A stretch of DNA of 64,000 bases. Source: Azadirachta indica (lineage: Eukaryota > Streptophyta > Magnoliopsida > Sapindales > Meliaceae). The notes under the pieces were generated by a model. That model ran no database searches. It was not told the origin of the DNA and saw nothing but the letters and a program-made list of their open reading frames with translations. The stretch spans positions 2,688,545 to 2,752,544 of the forward strand of contig CM040447.1 of assembly GCA_022749755.1 (NCBI GenBank), given 5' to 3'. How positions within the stretch are numbered: the first letter of the stretch is position 1; the number at the start of each line of letters is the position of its first letter. The position numbers and the translations under genes are program-made. Positions 47,047-59,100 of the stretch are shown here, piece after piece.

Positions 47047-47621
47047 TGTCACGCCCCGTGTGAACAGTGCACGTGAACAGTAACCGTGTCGAGACTTGGT
47101 ACGGGCAGCACTTGCGCGAGGAAAAATCCGAAACAAGCGGGCGCATGAGCTTCGGTAAGATGACTCATTGGCAGAACGGGTTAAGTGGGCAATGAAGCAT
47201 TTGGGCCAAAGATCCATGTATTCTTCTTTATTGACATTGTTGTACTTATAGCCCAATATTAGCCCAACTTCTAAAATGGTGACCCAATTAGCCCAAGTTC
47301 TAAAATTGTGTAGATAGCACTACCATTTTGACCATTGTGTAGATATTTTTGAAGACATGTCCAGAAGGCCAATCCTAACCCTCGAAAGTGCTCTGTGAGG
47401 TGCAATCTTGACCGTTCATTGTATATAAACTTTCCTATAAATAGGTGAGACCTCATTTGGCCAAACCAAGCAATCAAGTAATAAATTTGAGTTGTGTAAC
47501 ATGCTCTTCACTCAAACTCATGTGCTCTTTCTTCTTTCTTTATTTACAAGCTTCCGATTTAACGCGTTGTGGGTGTTGAAGGTTTGCTTAGTGAGCGAAT
47601 CAAGAGAGTGAGGCTGTGACA
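47047..47621 (+). repeat. 5' LTR
   Basis: 575 bp, TGTCACG to GTGACA. A TATAAATA box lies at 47436-47443. It lacks about 31 bases present in the 3' LTR between ttagtgagcg and agagagtgagg. The primer-binding site tagtatcagagc (47624-47635) follows, one base off the initiator-Met consensus tggtatcagagc. Confidence 0.93.
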
Positions 47622-47736
47622 GTTAGTATCAGAGCTCAAGGTTGAGTGGAGAACTTGTTGAGAAGGAGCTTTCGAAACAAAAGTTGCATGGGGAGAAACT
47701 CTATCGAAAACATGGCCAACGTTTCCGACGTTACCA

Positions 47737-48932
47737 TTGCAAGTGAGGAGGCCTAAGTGTGGGGACGTGAGGAGCAATGCCCCTACCAAGGGTGGAAGCA
47801 AGAGCGCGCAGTCCAAGAACATGGTGGTTGGCTTGGACGTTCGAGTAGCTAGCATGGAAGTTTTCCCAGCAAGCGTAGACTCACACCCTAACGAGATGGA
47901 GCAGCGATTCGATGGGTTGGAAGCGGAAGACAATGCTCTTCGTAAAGTAGTGGAGGTCTCTACCGCCAAACTCGAGAATACCTTCAAGCAAGAGTTGCTA
48001 GCGGTTCATGACCCTATGTTTAGGGACATCCGAGCCTACATCAATCGGGAACTTGCCACAATTAAGGAAGATGTGGTTTTGTGCAAGCGTGCGGCAACAA
48101 GCGGGATGACTACCACACGTGAAGCACCAAGAGTTGACGTTCTCAAACTCAAGACCTATAATGGTTCAAGGAGCGCCAAGGACGTGGACAATTTCTTGTA
48201 GGGAATCGAACAGTATGTCGAAGTGATGGGCATTACCCATGAACAAACTAAGGTACATACCGCCACCCATTATCTAACTGATGTGGCTATGTTGTAGTGG
48301 AGAAGGAGGCACAGTGACATTGGTAAAGAGACATGCACCATCAAAACCTTCGATGACTTCAAACGGGAACTCAAGTGGCAATTCTATCCGGAAAATGCTG
48401 AAGAGGAAACACAAGACCGGTTGCGACGCCTCAAACAATTCAGAAGCTTGCGAGATTACATCAAGGGTTTATTAGCTTGGTGTTGGATATTCTGAACATG
48501 AACAACAAGGATTCGCTCTTTTTCTTCATGGATAGGCTCCAAGGATGGGCAAAGACGGAGTTTAGAAGACGAAGCGTGCAAGATCTTGTAACCGCCATAG
48601 CCATTGTAGAGACTTTTACCGATTACTCAAGTGAGCGATCAAATACTAAGGCTAAAGATAAGAAGGTTGGCCAAGGTAAAGGTGGGGGAGATCATGGCAA
48701 ATCGCAAGGAGACGATTTTCGCAAACCACCTAGTGGCAAAGAGAAGTCGAAGAATGACAAAGAGAAGGATTCCAAACATTCTCGAAATTGTTACTTTTGC
48801 GATGGTCCTTATTGGATGTGGGATTGTCCGAAGAGGAAGTCATTGAGCTCCATGGTGGCTCGTGTAGAGGAATCACCAAGTCAAGAGGGTGACGTGGTGA
48901 TGGGTTTTTTGCAACTGCTCAATGCCATTTGA
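47737..48932 (+). pseudogene. Chromovirus gag, interrupted
   Basis: Gag sequence in three blocks (47737-48201, 48202-48475, 48477-48932) separated by stops and a frameshift. Recognisable parts are LKLKTYNGSRSAKDVDNFL, where the next Gln codon is a TAG, the FYPENAEEETQDRLRRLKQ region, and SLRDYIKGF. The nucleocapsid knuckle reads CYFCDGPYWMWDCP (about 48789-48830), with Tyr where the zinc-binding His is normal. A basic, Lys-rich stretch precedes it. The protein would form the particle shell in an active element. Confidence 0.85.
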
Positions 48933-48959
48933 GCAGTTCCAGAGGCACAAGCAAAAGGG

Positions 48960-51900
48960 CTTATCTATGTTGATGTAGTGATCAACAAGGTACGTACGAA
49001 AGCCTTAGTTGATACCAGTGCCTCACACAATTTTGTGCAGGTTAACGAGGCCAAACGTATAAGTCTCAAGTTAACCAACAAAGGCGGTACCATGAAGGCA
49101 GCGAATTCAGTCGCTAAACCAATCAAAGGTGTAGCGTAGAAGGTCGAAACCACTATCGGAGAATAGAAAGGACCGGTAGATTGGTCGATAGTACCTATGA
49201 CGGCCACAAAATTATGTTTGGGATGGATTTCTTTGATCAAATAAACGTCGTATCGGTACCATTTGCCAACACCATGTACATCCTTAATGGAGCCAAGGCG
49301 TGCATGGTTCTGATATCTAGATCAAGTAAGATAGAGATTAAGACGCTCTCGGCCATGCAATTCAAGAAAGGTTTGAAGCGCAAGGGTCAAGAAAGTTACC
49401 TTACCTTCTTAAAAAAATATGACAAAGATGACAATGCGGAGGTGAGCAATGGGGATGTTTCGAAAGAGATAGATAATGTCCTCAAAGATTTCAAAGATGT
49501 AATGCCCGAAGAGTTGCCCAAGAAACTTCCACCAAGGAGGGAGGTGGATCACAAAATCAAATTGGAACCAGGCACCAAACCTCCCGTCATGAGTCCATAC
49601 TGCACGCTCCATCGGAGTTGCAAGAGTTGAAGAAGCAGCTCCAAGATTTACTTGATGCGAGCTACATTCGACCATCTAAGACACCATTCGGCGCTAAAAG
49701 AAGAAGGATGGGACGCTATGGATGTGCATCGACTATCGAGCACTTAATAAGGTCACCATCAAGAACAAGTATCCAATTCCACTCATTGCCGATCTTTTCT
49801 ATCAACTTGGGAAAGCACGGTACTTCTCCAAACTTGATTTAAGGTCGGGTTACTATCAAGTACGCATAGCGGAGAGAGATGAACCAAAAACAACATGCGT
49901 AACAAGGTACGGTTCCTACAAATTTTTAGTCATGCCTTTCAGACTAACAAATGCACTGGCTACTTTTAGCACTTTGATGAACAAGCTATTCCATCCCTAT
50001 TTTGATCAATTTATAGTGCTATACTTGAATGATATCATTGTGCATAGCAACACTTTGGAAGAACATGTGGTACATCTTAGGAATGTGTTCCAAGTATTGC
50101 GAAGGAATGAGCTATACTTGAAAAAAGAGAAATGCTCTTTTGTGCAACGAGAAGTTCATTTCTTGGGCCATAAGATCACGGATGGAACATTGATGATGAA
50201 TAAGGCTAAGGTGCAAGCTATTCAAGAATGGGAATTCCGACCAAAGTGCACGACCTCCGATCTTTCTTAGGGTTGGTTAACTTCTATCGACGCTTCATCA
50301 AGAGCTATTCGGTAAGAGCAGCTCTACTAACTAACCTATTAAAAAAAAGTCACTCGTGGGATTGGACCGAGAAATGCCAACATGCCTTCGAAGACTTAAA
50401 GAAGGCAATTATGGAGGAGACAGTTTTTGTGCTGCCCAATAACACAAAACCTTTTGAAGTACACACCGATGCCTCGGATTTTTCCATTGGGAGTGTACTT
50501 ATGCAAGAAGGACGTTCCATTACTTTTAAGAGTCGTAAGCTCAATGAGGCGGAAAGGCGCTACACCGTCCAAGAAAAGGAGATGACGGCAATCATCCATT
50601 ACCTTAGGGTATGGCGACACTACTTGCTCGGGAGTCATTTCGTGGTTATGACGGATAATGTAGCTACTAGCTACTTCAAATGCAAAAGAAGTTAATTTTG
50701 AAACAAGCTCGGTGGCAAGACTTCTTGGCGGAATTCGACTACGACTTGGCATACAAATCGAGCAAAGCAAATGTTGTAGCGAATGCGTTAAGTAGAAAGG
50801 CGACATTGGCGGCCATTAATCTAAGTATTCCATAGGGAAAGCTAGTAGGGAGGATCAAAGAAGGATTGACTTAAGACCCTCTAGTCAAAAACATAGTGGT
50901 GCTCGTAAACGAGGGGAAAACAAAGCGGTTTTGGCTTGACGACGGATTGCTCTATGCCAAGGGGAGACGGATTTTTATGCCAAAGTGGAGTGGCTTGAGG
51001 AAAGAGCTTATCAAGGAATGCCATAATTCCAAGTGGGCTGGACACCCCGGAGCTAAGCACACCAACGCTTTATTTAAAAATCTGTACTATTGGTCAAGGA
51101 TGCGAAAGGATGTCGAGATTTACGTGCGAACATGTCTTGTATGCCAAGACAAAATTGAGCAATGAGCATCCGGTGGGTTACTTGAGCCATTATCAATTCC
51201 GAACAAGTCATGGGAAAGCGTTTCCATAGATTTCATCACGTCACTACCGAAATCGGAGAGGTATGGAAGTATCATTATGGTGGTGGATCGCTTTAGTAAA
51301 TACGGGGTTTTTACACCGGCACCTACAGATTACACAGCGGAAGAAGCTGCAAAATTGTTCCTAAAGCATGTGGTGAAGCTTTGGGGAGTGCCGAATAACA
51401 TTGTAAATGATCGTGACTCACAGTTTAGCAGGAAGTTTTGGTCTGAGTTATTCAAGTTACTTGGAACGGACCTCAATTTTTCTACAAGCTTTCATCCTCA
51501 AAGCGACGGACAAATCGAGCGTGTCAATGCACTGCTCGAATTACACTTGAGGCACTATGTGAGTGCCAACCAAAGGGATTGTGCTAAGTTGCTAGATGTG
51601 GCTTAATTTTCTTACAACTTGTAGTGGAGCGAGGCGACTAATAGGAGTCCGTTCGAGATTGTGTTGGGCCGATAACCGACGACTCCACATGCACTAGCCT
51701 TGAGTTATGATGGGAAAAGTTCGGGAGCCTTCAAGCTCGCCAAGGCATAGCATGAATAAGTCAATTTAGTTAGGGCATACCTAGATAAGGCGGCTAAGAA
51801 GATGAAGAAATGGGCGGACAATAAGCGAAGGGACGTGGAATTCCAAGAAGGGGACCAAGTCATGGTGAAACTCTTGCCCCAAAAATTCAAGACATTGCGT

Positions 51901-52308
51901 AAAGTACACAAGGGATTGGTTCGACATTACGAGAGACCATTTCTGATCGTAAAGAAAGTGGGTAAGGTGTTATACCGAGTTCTTTTTCCTCCGAAATTGA
52001 AGATCCACCCTGTCTTCCATGTAAGCATGTTAAAGCCTTACCATGGAGATGAGGAAGACCCGAGCCGAGGGAAGTCAAAACAGGCTCCAACTGCTGTGGT
52101 AACCTCTTTTGAGAAGGAGGTTGAGTGTATCTTTGCAGATTGACAAGTTCAAAAATGAGGAGTGCCGAACTACACGGAATATTTCATCAAGTGGAAGGGA
52201 TTGCCCGAAAGCGAGGTTACATGGGAGCGTGAAGATGCATTATGGCAATTCCAAGAGCATATAAGGAGGTTCCTTGAGGAAGACACGATGAGGACATCGC
52301 GCATTTAG
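48960..52308 (+). pseudogene. Chromovirus pol with chromodomain, interrupted
   Basis: The protease part has ALVDTSASHNFV near 49010, DTSA instead of DTGA. Reverse transcriptase (about 49715-50270) has CIDYRALNKVTIKNKYPIP and FSKLDLRSGYYQVRI, but its catalytic motif is YLND rather than YLDD (near 50023-50034). The RNase H domain follows ([15 protein letters not shown], about 50457). Integrase shows HPGAKHTNALFKNLYYW and CLVCQ (51040-51160), then VVDRFSKYGVF, NDRDSQFSRKFW and FHPQSDGQIERVN (51280-51530). The C-terminal chromodomain reads EYFIKWKGLPESEVTWERE near 52177-52233 and would direct insertion to particular chromatin. Many Gln and Trp codons are stops, a pattern of C-to-T or G-to-A change. 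Confidence 0.9.
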
Positions 52309-52319
52309 GTGGGGGAGGA

Positions 52320-52931
52320 TGTCACGCCCCTGTGAACAGTACTCGTAAATAGTAACCGTGGCTGAGACTTGGTGCGGGCAACACTTGCGCGAGAGAAAAT
52401 CCGGAACAAGCAGGTGCGTGAGCTTCGTAAAATGACTCGTTGGCAGAACGGATTAAGTGGGCAATGAAGCATTTGGGCCAAAGATCCATGTATTCTTCCT
52501 TATTGACATTGTTATACTTATAGCTTAATGCTAGCCCAACTAGCCTAACTTCTAGAATGGTAGCTCAATTAGCCCAAGTTCTAGAATTGTGTAGATAGCA
52601 CTACCATTTTGATCATTGTGTAGATATTTTTTAGGACATTTCTAGAAGGCTAATCCTAACCCTCGAAAGTGCTCTGTGAGGTGCAATTTTGGCCGTCCAT
52701 TGTATGTAAACTTTCTTATAAATAGGTGAGACCTCATTTGGCCAAACCAAGCAATCAAGCAATAAACTTGAGTTGTGTAAACTGCTCTTCACTCAAACTC
52801 TTGTGCTCTCTCTTCTTTCTTTATTTACAAGCTTCCGATTTAGCGCGTTGTGGATATTGAAGGCTTGCTTAATGAGCGGAGTTGCTAAGCGCCGCACGGT
52901 CGAAGCGAGTGAAGAGAGTGAGGCCGTGACA
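52320..52931 (+). repeat. 3' LTR
   Basis: 612 bp, with TATAAATA at 52717-52724. It is preceded by the purine tract ggtgggggagga (52308-52319). It differs from the 5' LTR by scattered substitutions and the ~31-bp segment near 52878-52908, so the insertion is not very recent. Confidence 0.93.
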
Positions 52932-53806
52932 GATGGCTAAAAATTGAGAGTTTAACTTATAACAGATTGTTGGCAAGATTAAAAGATGCATATCCAGGTT
53001 AAATATTAAATTTGTTATCTTACATTAAGGGAAAATTCTTAAGTTATATTGGTGCATGTGCCAAATTTTGATGCTTGTGTGTTGCCTAAGATTCAAGTAA
53101 AATTGTGAGATTGCTTGATTAGAAATCCATATATTTGTGCTTTGCTTCTGTTTGCCCACAATGGTCAACACTTTTACTTTTACTTATACTTTTGTTATAT
53201 ATACAACGTTTAAGTTATAACTACTTTTGTATAGTAGTTAATTTTGTTTTTGTACTTATAATTATTTTGGATTTAGAATTAAGTGAAAGATGGATGTATG
53301 AAAGTATGGGCGATGGATGTGTGAAAGTCATTGAATTATGACTTGAATTGTTAAAAAACTTTCAATGTTTAATTTATAATATTTATGTTACAAGTCAATT
53401 TCCATTATTATATTACTACTAGTTTTAATAAATTTGAAATTTGAAAAATAAATTAGGGCACAAAAATTTATTCTATTTTTTTAATATATGAAATATTCAT
53501 TTATACTAATTTAATATCAGCAAACAGCCAGTAATATCATACAAATTAAGCCGACTCTGATATTATAAACACATTAATGTTTTCAGATGTAATGGAATCA
53601 GAAATCATAAATACATTTTTGGTAACATAAAAATTCTCAATAGGCTACTAATGCATTAGGCACACTAGATACTATACTTTTGTCATAATACTCTATTCGG
53701 TGGCATGGATTGCTGATTGGGACTACTATATTATCTGAAAGGTGTGTCAATAAACCATATTACCGATACCAATCCGATGTTAATAATGGCCATTTTTCTA
53801 TTAGTG
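52932..53806 (+). other. 3' part of outer CACTA: second-gene exon and subterminal region
   Basis: Directly after the LTR, a short open stretch codes for YNRLLARLKDAYPG and a stop. It joins the pre-LTR exon that starts after an acag acceptor at 47030. The following sequence to 53520 is AT-rich without clear genes; the 68-codon open frame at 53135 has no recognisable motif. From 53520 the subterminal repeats lead into the terminus ending 53806. Confidence 0.55.
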
Positions 53807-55641
53807 ATTGTTTTAAAGTAATTTATAAATAAGGCATAATAGTAATTGGAAATTAAAAAGTGAAATTCTCGTGTAAGTAGATAATATTAATTAATAAACA
53901 AGATGTAAATGAGTATTTTAGAAATTAATATGATTAAAATGTATATTTCGCCTTGCATTTAGATATTTAGATCGTCATGTGCCTTTCAAAATATTACAAA
54001 AATATGTTCAAATTAACCAATAATTTATTATGTTTAATATACTTAAATATTATATGTTTGACATAATAATTTAAAATTATGTTTGTTAAAAAATATAATT
54101 TTAATGGATTTTAAAATATTATGAGTTACAATTTTTATGTTTGATTATTTTAAAATTTGATAGTAATAAAAATTTAATTTTAAAATATTATAAATTATAA
54201 ACTTCATATGTCTAATATCATATTTTATGTTATATTTCTAACACGAAAGAGTTTCTAATATATCAGAATTTATATTTATTATTTTAATACTAGTCACTTA
54301 TAAACTAATAAATATATGACAATCACGAGTCAACTTTCACATCAATTTAAATAAAAATTTCAAAATTCAAATTGGAGAATTTAGTATTATTATTGTCTAT
54401 TTAAAATACATTTAAATTATACTACTAATTTATAAATATAATTTTTTAATATTTAAATATTTTCTAAATTAATTTTTAAGATATCATCAATTTTCTTCTC
54501 AAAATAATTACTTCTACTTAATTAATCTATTTACATCAATATTAAAATAAAATACATTACTTTTCTTTTTTTTTTTTTAAGATGCACATGTTTAAATCAC
54601 TTGTACTATTTAAAGATATAGTTCTATTAGAATTTTCTTATAAATTTTAATTGAAAAATATTTTTTTATATGACATCATAAATTAGAATATTTTTTATAT
54701 ACACATGTTTTTTGTTAACATTTATGTTCAAATATAATTATATTTATATTTTTTTCAAGATATTTATTTTTTTAGACCATTAAGGTTGCTAATATAAAAG
54801 GACTGATTTTAGAAAATAATTTAATATTTACTCTATTTATGTAGACAAAAAAAAAATCAATAATCAAATTGCACGTAATTTATTTAAGCTTAATTTGTAT
54901 TGTCGTAATTTTGTTATACTTTAAAAATAAAGTTAAAATAGTGTTCAATAATATTAATTTTTAATAAAAATTATAGATTTTTTTATTCATTTATCTCTCT
55001 TGAGGTTTCTAAAAATTACAAATAGAGAGAAAATTCGTGAAAATTCATATAAACCTCCTTAGCTGTATTACTTCTATCTAATTAACTGTATATTGATCAT
55101 TAAATAATGTTCAATGACCAAAATAATCTCATCAACACTTATTAATGAAATGGTAACTCAACCATTCTTTTACCTCTTTACTTCTTTCTTTTAAAACTCT
55201 CACCTTACTAACGTAAATATAGCACCTGAAATTTATATTTTTTTTTATTTCTAATTTATTTATTTATTATTATTATTACATACTCATTTTTTATTTTTTA
55301 TTTAAAAAAAAAATAATTGTTATTGTATGAAAATAAAAATAATAATAATACTAATAGTAATAGTAATAACAACAATAATAAATTAAAAATAAAATATGCA
55401 TGAATCTCGTTTAATTAAAAAAAAAGTGAATAGGTTAAAAACGAAAAGGGTTATGATTTCGTTAATGTGTTAATAAAATTATTTTATTCATTTGAATTTT
55501 TTTTAATAGTTGACACACGGTCAACCAGATGAAATATGGTCAACTAGACGAAAATATGGGAACGGAGAAAGTCTCTGTAAAGTTTTACAAAGTTTTTGTT
55601 TACTAGTAATTATCAGAAATTTTATGAGTGGTATTACCAAA
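53807..55641. other. AT-rich intergenic DNA
   Basis: Very AT-rich sequence with poly-A/T runs and (TAA)n-like tracts near 55340-55385. I see no coding, RNA or transposon structure in it. Confidence 0.6.
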
Positions 55642-56166
55642 ATACCCCTTTTTAATAATATTTGAGGCGTAGTTCCCTTTTGTTTTTTTTTTTACAATTT
55701 TTAAAGTTACAATATTTCCACGTCTTACGAGTGATATACAGCTCAGGTTGGGGCCCACGGTTTTGTGCTGTTGTTGACGCTGAAACAAAATTTCCAGATT
55801 TAGCAAAGTTACAAAAGGCCAAGCGGGCGGCGGAGGACGAATTTACCATTCTATCCTTCCAGACATTTAGGCAGGATAGGAAAGTTGTTGGGCTTCTTCA
55901 TTTGCCTGCCGCTTGTGAGTTGACATGTATTGTTGTCACAGGAGGACAGGGTCGTTGTTCACACGTGGCTAAAAATCAAGTCCATAATAACTTCGTCCTC
56001 TTGCGGCTTTGCCAAATCCAGAAAATTTGTTTCATCGTCAAGAGCAGCACAAGACAGTGGGGCCTAAACTGAGCTGTATATCACCAGTCAGATGTGGAAA
56101 TATTGTAACTATAAAAATTCCAAAATAAAAACACTACACTTCAAATATTATTATGAAAAGGATATC
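55642..56166. mobile_element. Fold-back / Mutator-like element with ~190-bp inverted repeats
   Basis: The left arm (about 55642-55836) and right arm (about 55985-56166) are reverse complements with moderate divergence. Shared blocks include taataatatttga, gttacaatatttccac, gtgatatacagctcag, ttgtgctg and gcaaag. The roughly 150-base centre is GC-rich compared with its surroundings. Open frames on both strands (55662-56072 plus, 55603-55849 minus) are by-products of the repeated arms. I could not find a convincing target duplication. Confidence 0.7.
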
Positions 56167-59100
56167 TATATAAATATATAAACTTGTATATAAATAAAAA
56201 AAATTATAAAAATTTATATAAACTTACGTTATACAATATTTTTGCTATTAAATTTGGATGTCAAAGGAGAGACAAATGTTCATTTTCTAATGCTTTTTCT
56301 CTAAATTAAGAAATCTTAAAGGAGGTATGTATTAAAACCCCTAAATTGATAGGAAAAGAGTTTACATATCTTTAAATTTTAGTTTTTAAACTTATTTATC
56401 TTAATAATTTTAAAAATTTCCATTAAAATCTTATTTAGTTAAAATAACTGAGTATACTCTTATTTAATAATAGTAAATTAAGAAAATTTATTTTCAAATT
56501 TCTAACTTAAAAAGTAGTAATAATAATAAATATTTATTTTATAATAAATTGACAATAAAAACACTTAATTAATATATTATAACTAAAATATAAATTTATT
56601 TATTTTTATAATATATTACATTATTAATGTGCTATAATATAATATTATTATTTATTTCATTAATATATTTTAGATAAATAAATTGTAGTTTACTAGATTT
56701 CAAAAATTTCATAATTATTTTTGTTAAATAACTATTACTATGTAAGGGTATAATCATCATTTTTTAATAAATAGATATCTTAATGGATATTTTTAAAATC
56801 ACTAGCTCAATAAACTAAACATCAAGGATATATATAAGTCCTTTTCCTTTGAATAGGCCATCTCTTATGTTTCACATTTCATTTTAATACCTAAAGTGTC
56901 TATTTTGTAATTTAACATTAAACTAAATAAAATTAAGTTAAAAATGTTAAATTAAATATTAATTTAAATGTATTTATTGAATCATTATTTTGGATACATT
57001 TTATGTATATTTAATAGACATAGTTTAGGTAATCATTTATAAAGATATAATATATCAAAACACTAGTTTTAGATGGTTATATTCAAACATGATAAATAAA
57101 AAGCAAACAAATTATTTAAAATAATTAAAATTTATTGAGATTTTAGATCAATTTATATTTTAAATAAAAAAAACAAATGCTATCTTAATAAAACAAATAC
57201 TAATTTAGTGTTATTTTTTCATATCTAGATTGAATATAATCTAGTTTTTGTTTGTTGATGCTACAAAATTGATTATAGGCTTAAGTCTAAGCCTAATCCA
57301 CACCGAAAACATTTTATCAGGTAATTTCTGAAATGGTAAATTTAAGCCACTATTTTAGACTCAAATCATGAGACTTAATTGTATAAGAAATCTTAGCTAA
57401 GCTCACTTGAAGACCTTAACCCTAAGATATTATTATTATTGGGCCAGTAAAAAAGAAACACAAAACTCAAATCGTTAAGCCCATAATAATATTCAAATAA
57501 AAGTAGAGATAAAATTTTGTTAAATTAAATTTTTTTAATTTAAAATTATTATTTTATGAATAACCGCTTTCTTGATTTAAATACATAACATAATTTTTTA
57601 TCTATAAATTTGGTTAAATTCTTTGAATTTATCTAAAATAAAAGAATTTTAATTGAATTCAAATTATTTTAATCTATTCTATTAATACGCCTTATTTGAC
57701 AATGATTATCTTCTTATATAGTAATATCTTCTTACATAGTATTTTATTTTAATATAATTAAATTAAATTAAATTAAATAAGAGACTTTTGATCATAATAT
57801 AATTATTTTATCATATTTTAGTGTGATTAAAAAATAAAAAAAATTCATTTTTCCCAAAATGCCTTATTTTTTAAGGGAAAAAATATTCTTTTTCGATAAG
57901 AAAGCATTACAATCTAACTCACTCTGATATGTCAACTCAAGTGTTTAGCATTTGGTTAGTTTAAAAGCTGTTTAAAATTACAATATCACATCTTTTGAAT
58001 TCCAAGAACCTTAAGAGAATCGGTGGGTTTGATACTCTCAAACTTAACATAAACGAGCGAAGTTTACTTGGTTCTAAACTTAAAACCCAGTTCGAGGAGA
58101 TCTAATAGTCTTACCTCATCAATGCATTAGTCTGCATAATCAAAATTCGCCACATGTAATCAAGTGATTTCACTCTACAACTATTGATATTCTTAAGAGT
58201 GTTTTTTTTTTTTTTTTTCTTATAACTTAACGTGTAATTATATTCAAATAAATTAAATTAAAAATTTGACTTGAAGCTGCATACAAATATTTAAATAAGT
58301 ATATCCACTTGTAATGTTGATAATTATTAAAAAAAAAAAAAAAGCCCTATTAATTTGAGTAGTATACTAGGCTTTCCGAGTTATATCCTAGATTTTATTC
58401 TTTATTTAACTATCATTATTATTCCTTAAAAAAATAGTTTCTTGTTGCTATATACGAATTGTAAATTATAAAAATTTTGTATCTTTTTCTTAGTACATCC
58501 ACAAAAAAAATCAAACCCAAAAAATTGTTTCTTTTTATTGTTATCACTTTCCTCTTTTCTAACACGAGTTTCACTTTTTTTTTTTTTTTTTTTTTTTAAA
58601 AAATGTTTTCATGCATTCTTATTCATTGTCTTACTTTTCTACAAATCCAGTTATAAAATAAAATATATATATATATATATTTATTTATATTTTTAACTAT
58701 TATTTTTAAGGTAGGTAGGTAGGTTTATTTGGGATTGATTAGTGGGACATTTTTAGGGATTGGATGGCTTGCATTTTGAGTAGTGATTGATTTCGTGATT
58801 ATGGCTTATGTATTGGAGGGAGCAAAGTTAGATTTGTGTGAAGAAGACAAAAAAAAAAAAAAAAAGAAAAAAAAAAAAAAAAGAGCAGGAAGAAAAATTT
58901 TATTTTCCAAGGATTTGCTAATCTTTCATAGTGCTTGGGTAATCTTTCTTTTAGGTGTAATCAGAATCCGATTCGGTTTGGTGGATTCGCTTAATCCGAT
59001 TTGATCCCATCTATTTTTAGTGTATTTGGTGAATCAGTGAATCGAATTTACACAAATAAAAAAGTATTAATTTTATTTATCCAACCTTCCAAGTCATGAA

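Larger units (their letters stand above)
47047..52931 (+). mobile_element. Ty3/gypsy chromovirus LTR retrotransposon
   Basis: A 5.9-kb element with two LTRs beginning TGTCACGCCCC and ending GTGACA. It has a primer-binding site, gag, pol, a C-terminal chromodomain and a purine tract. The flanks show gatg on both sides (47043-47046 and 52932-52935), or the 5-bp agatg if the last LTR base is counted as target. Host sequence on the two sides rejoins into an exon of the outer CACTA's second gene. It is decayed but is the most complete retroelement here. Confidence 0.95.
1..53806 (+). mobile_element. Outer CACTA (En/Spm) transposon, left end outside window
   Basis: This decayed class II element is defined by plus-strand TNP2-type transposase remains (586-3780 and 46465-46879) and a right terminus. 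The right end reads ttttctattagtg and finishes at 53806; its reverse complement begins CACTAATAGAAAA, the CACTA signature. The 270 bases before it hold motifs such as ccgatgttaataatggcc that look like subterminal repeats. The left inverted repeat lies before base 1. The body is split by a 42.7-kb inner CACTA element (3781-46461) and by a Ty3 retrotransposon (47047-52931), leaving under 6 kb of its own sequence. I am confident of the family and moderately confident of the exact right end. Confidence 0.72.

Noticed and set aside
47559..47987. 142-codon minus-strand open frame
   Set aside because: It overlaps the 5' LTR end and gag start of the chromovirus, which is clearly read on the plus strand.
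55662..56072. 136-codon plus-strand open frame
   Set aside because: It spans both arms and the centre of the fold-back element, has no family motif, and its ends are reverse complements of each other.
58783..59004. 73-codon frame with a poly-Lys stretch
   Set aside because: The Lys run is only a long poly-A tract in AT-rich DNA, and no motif or conservation is visible.
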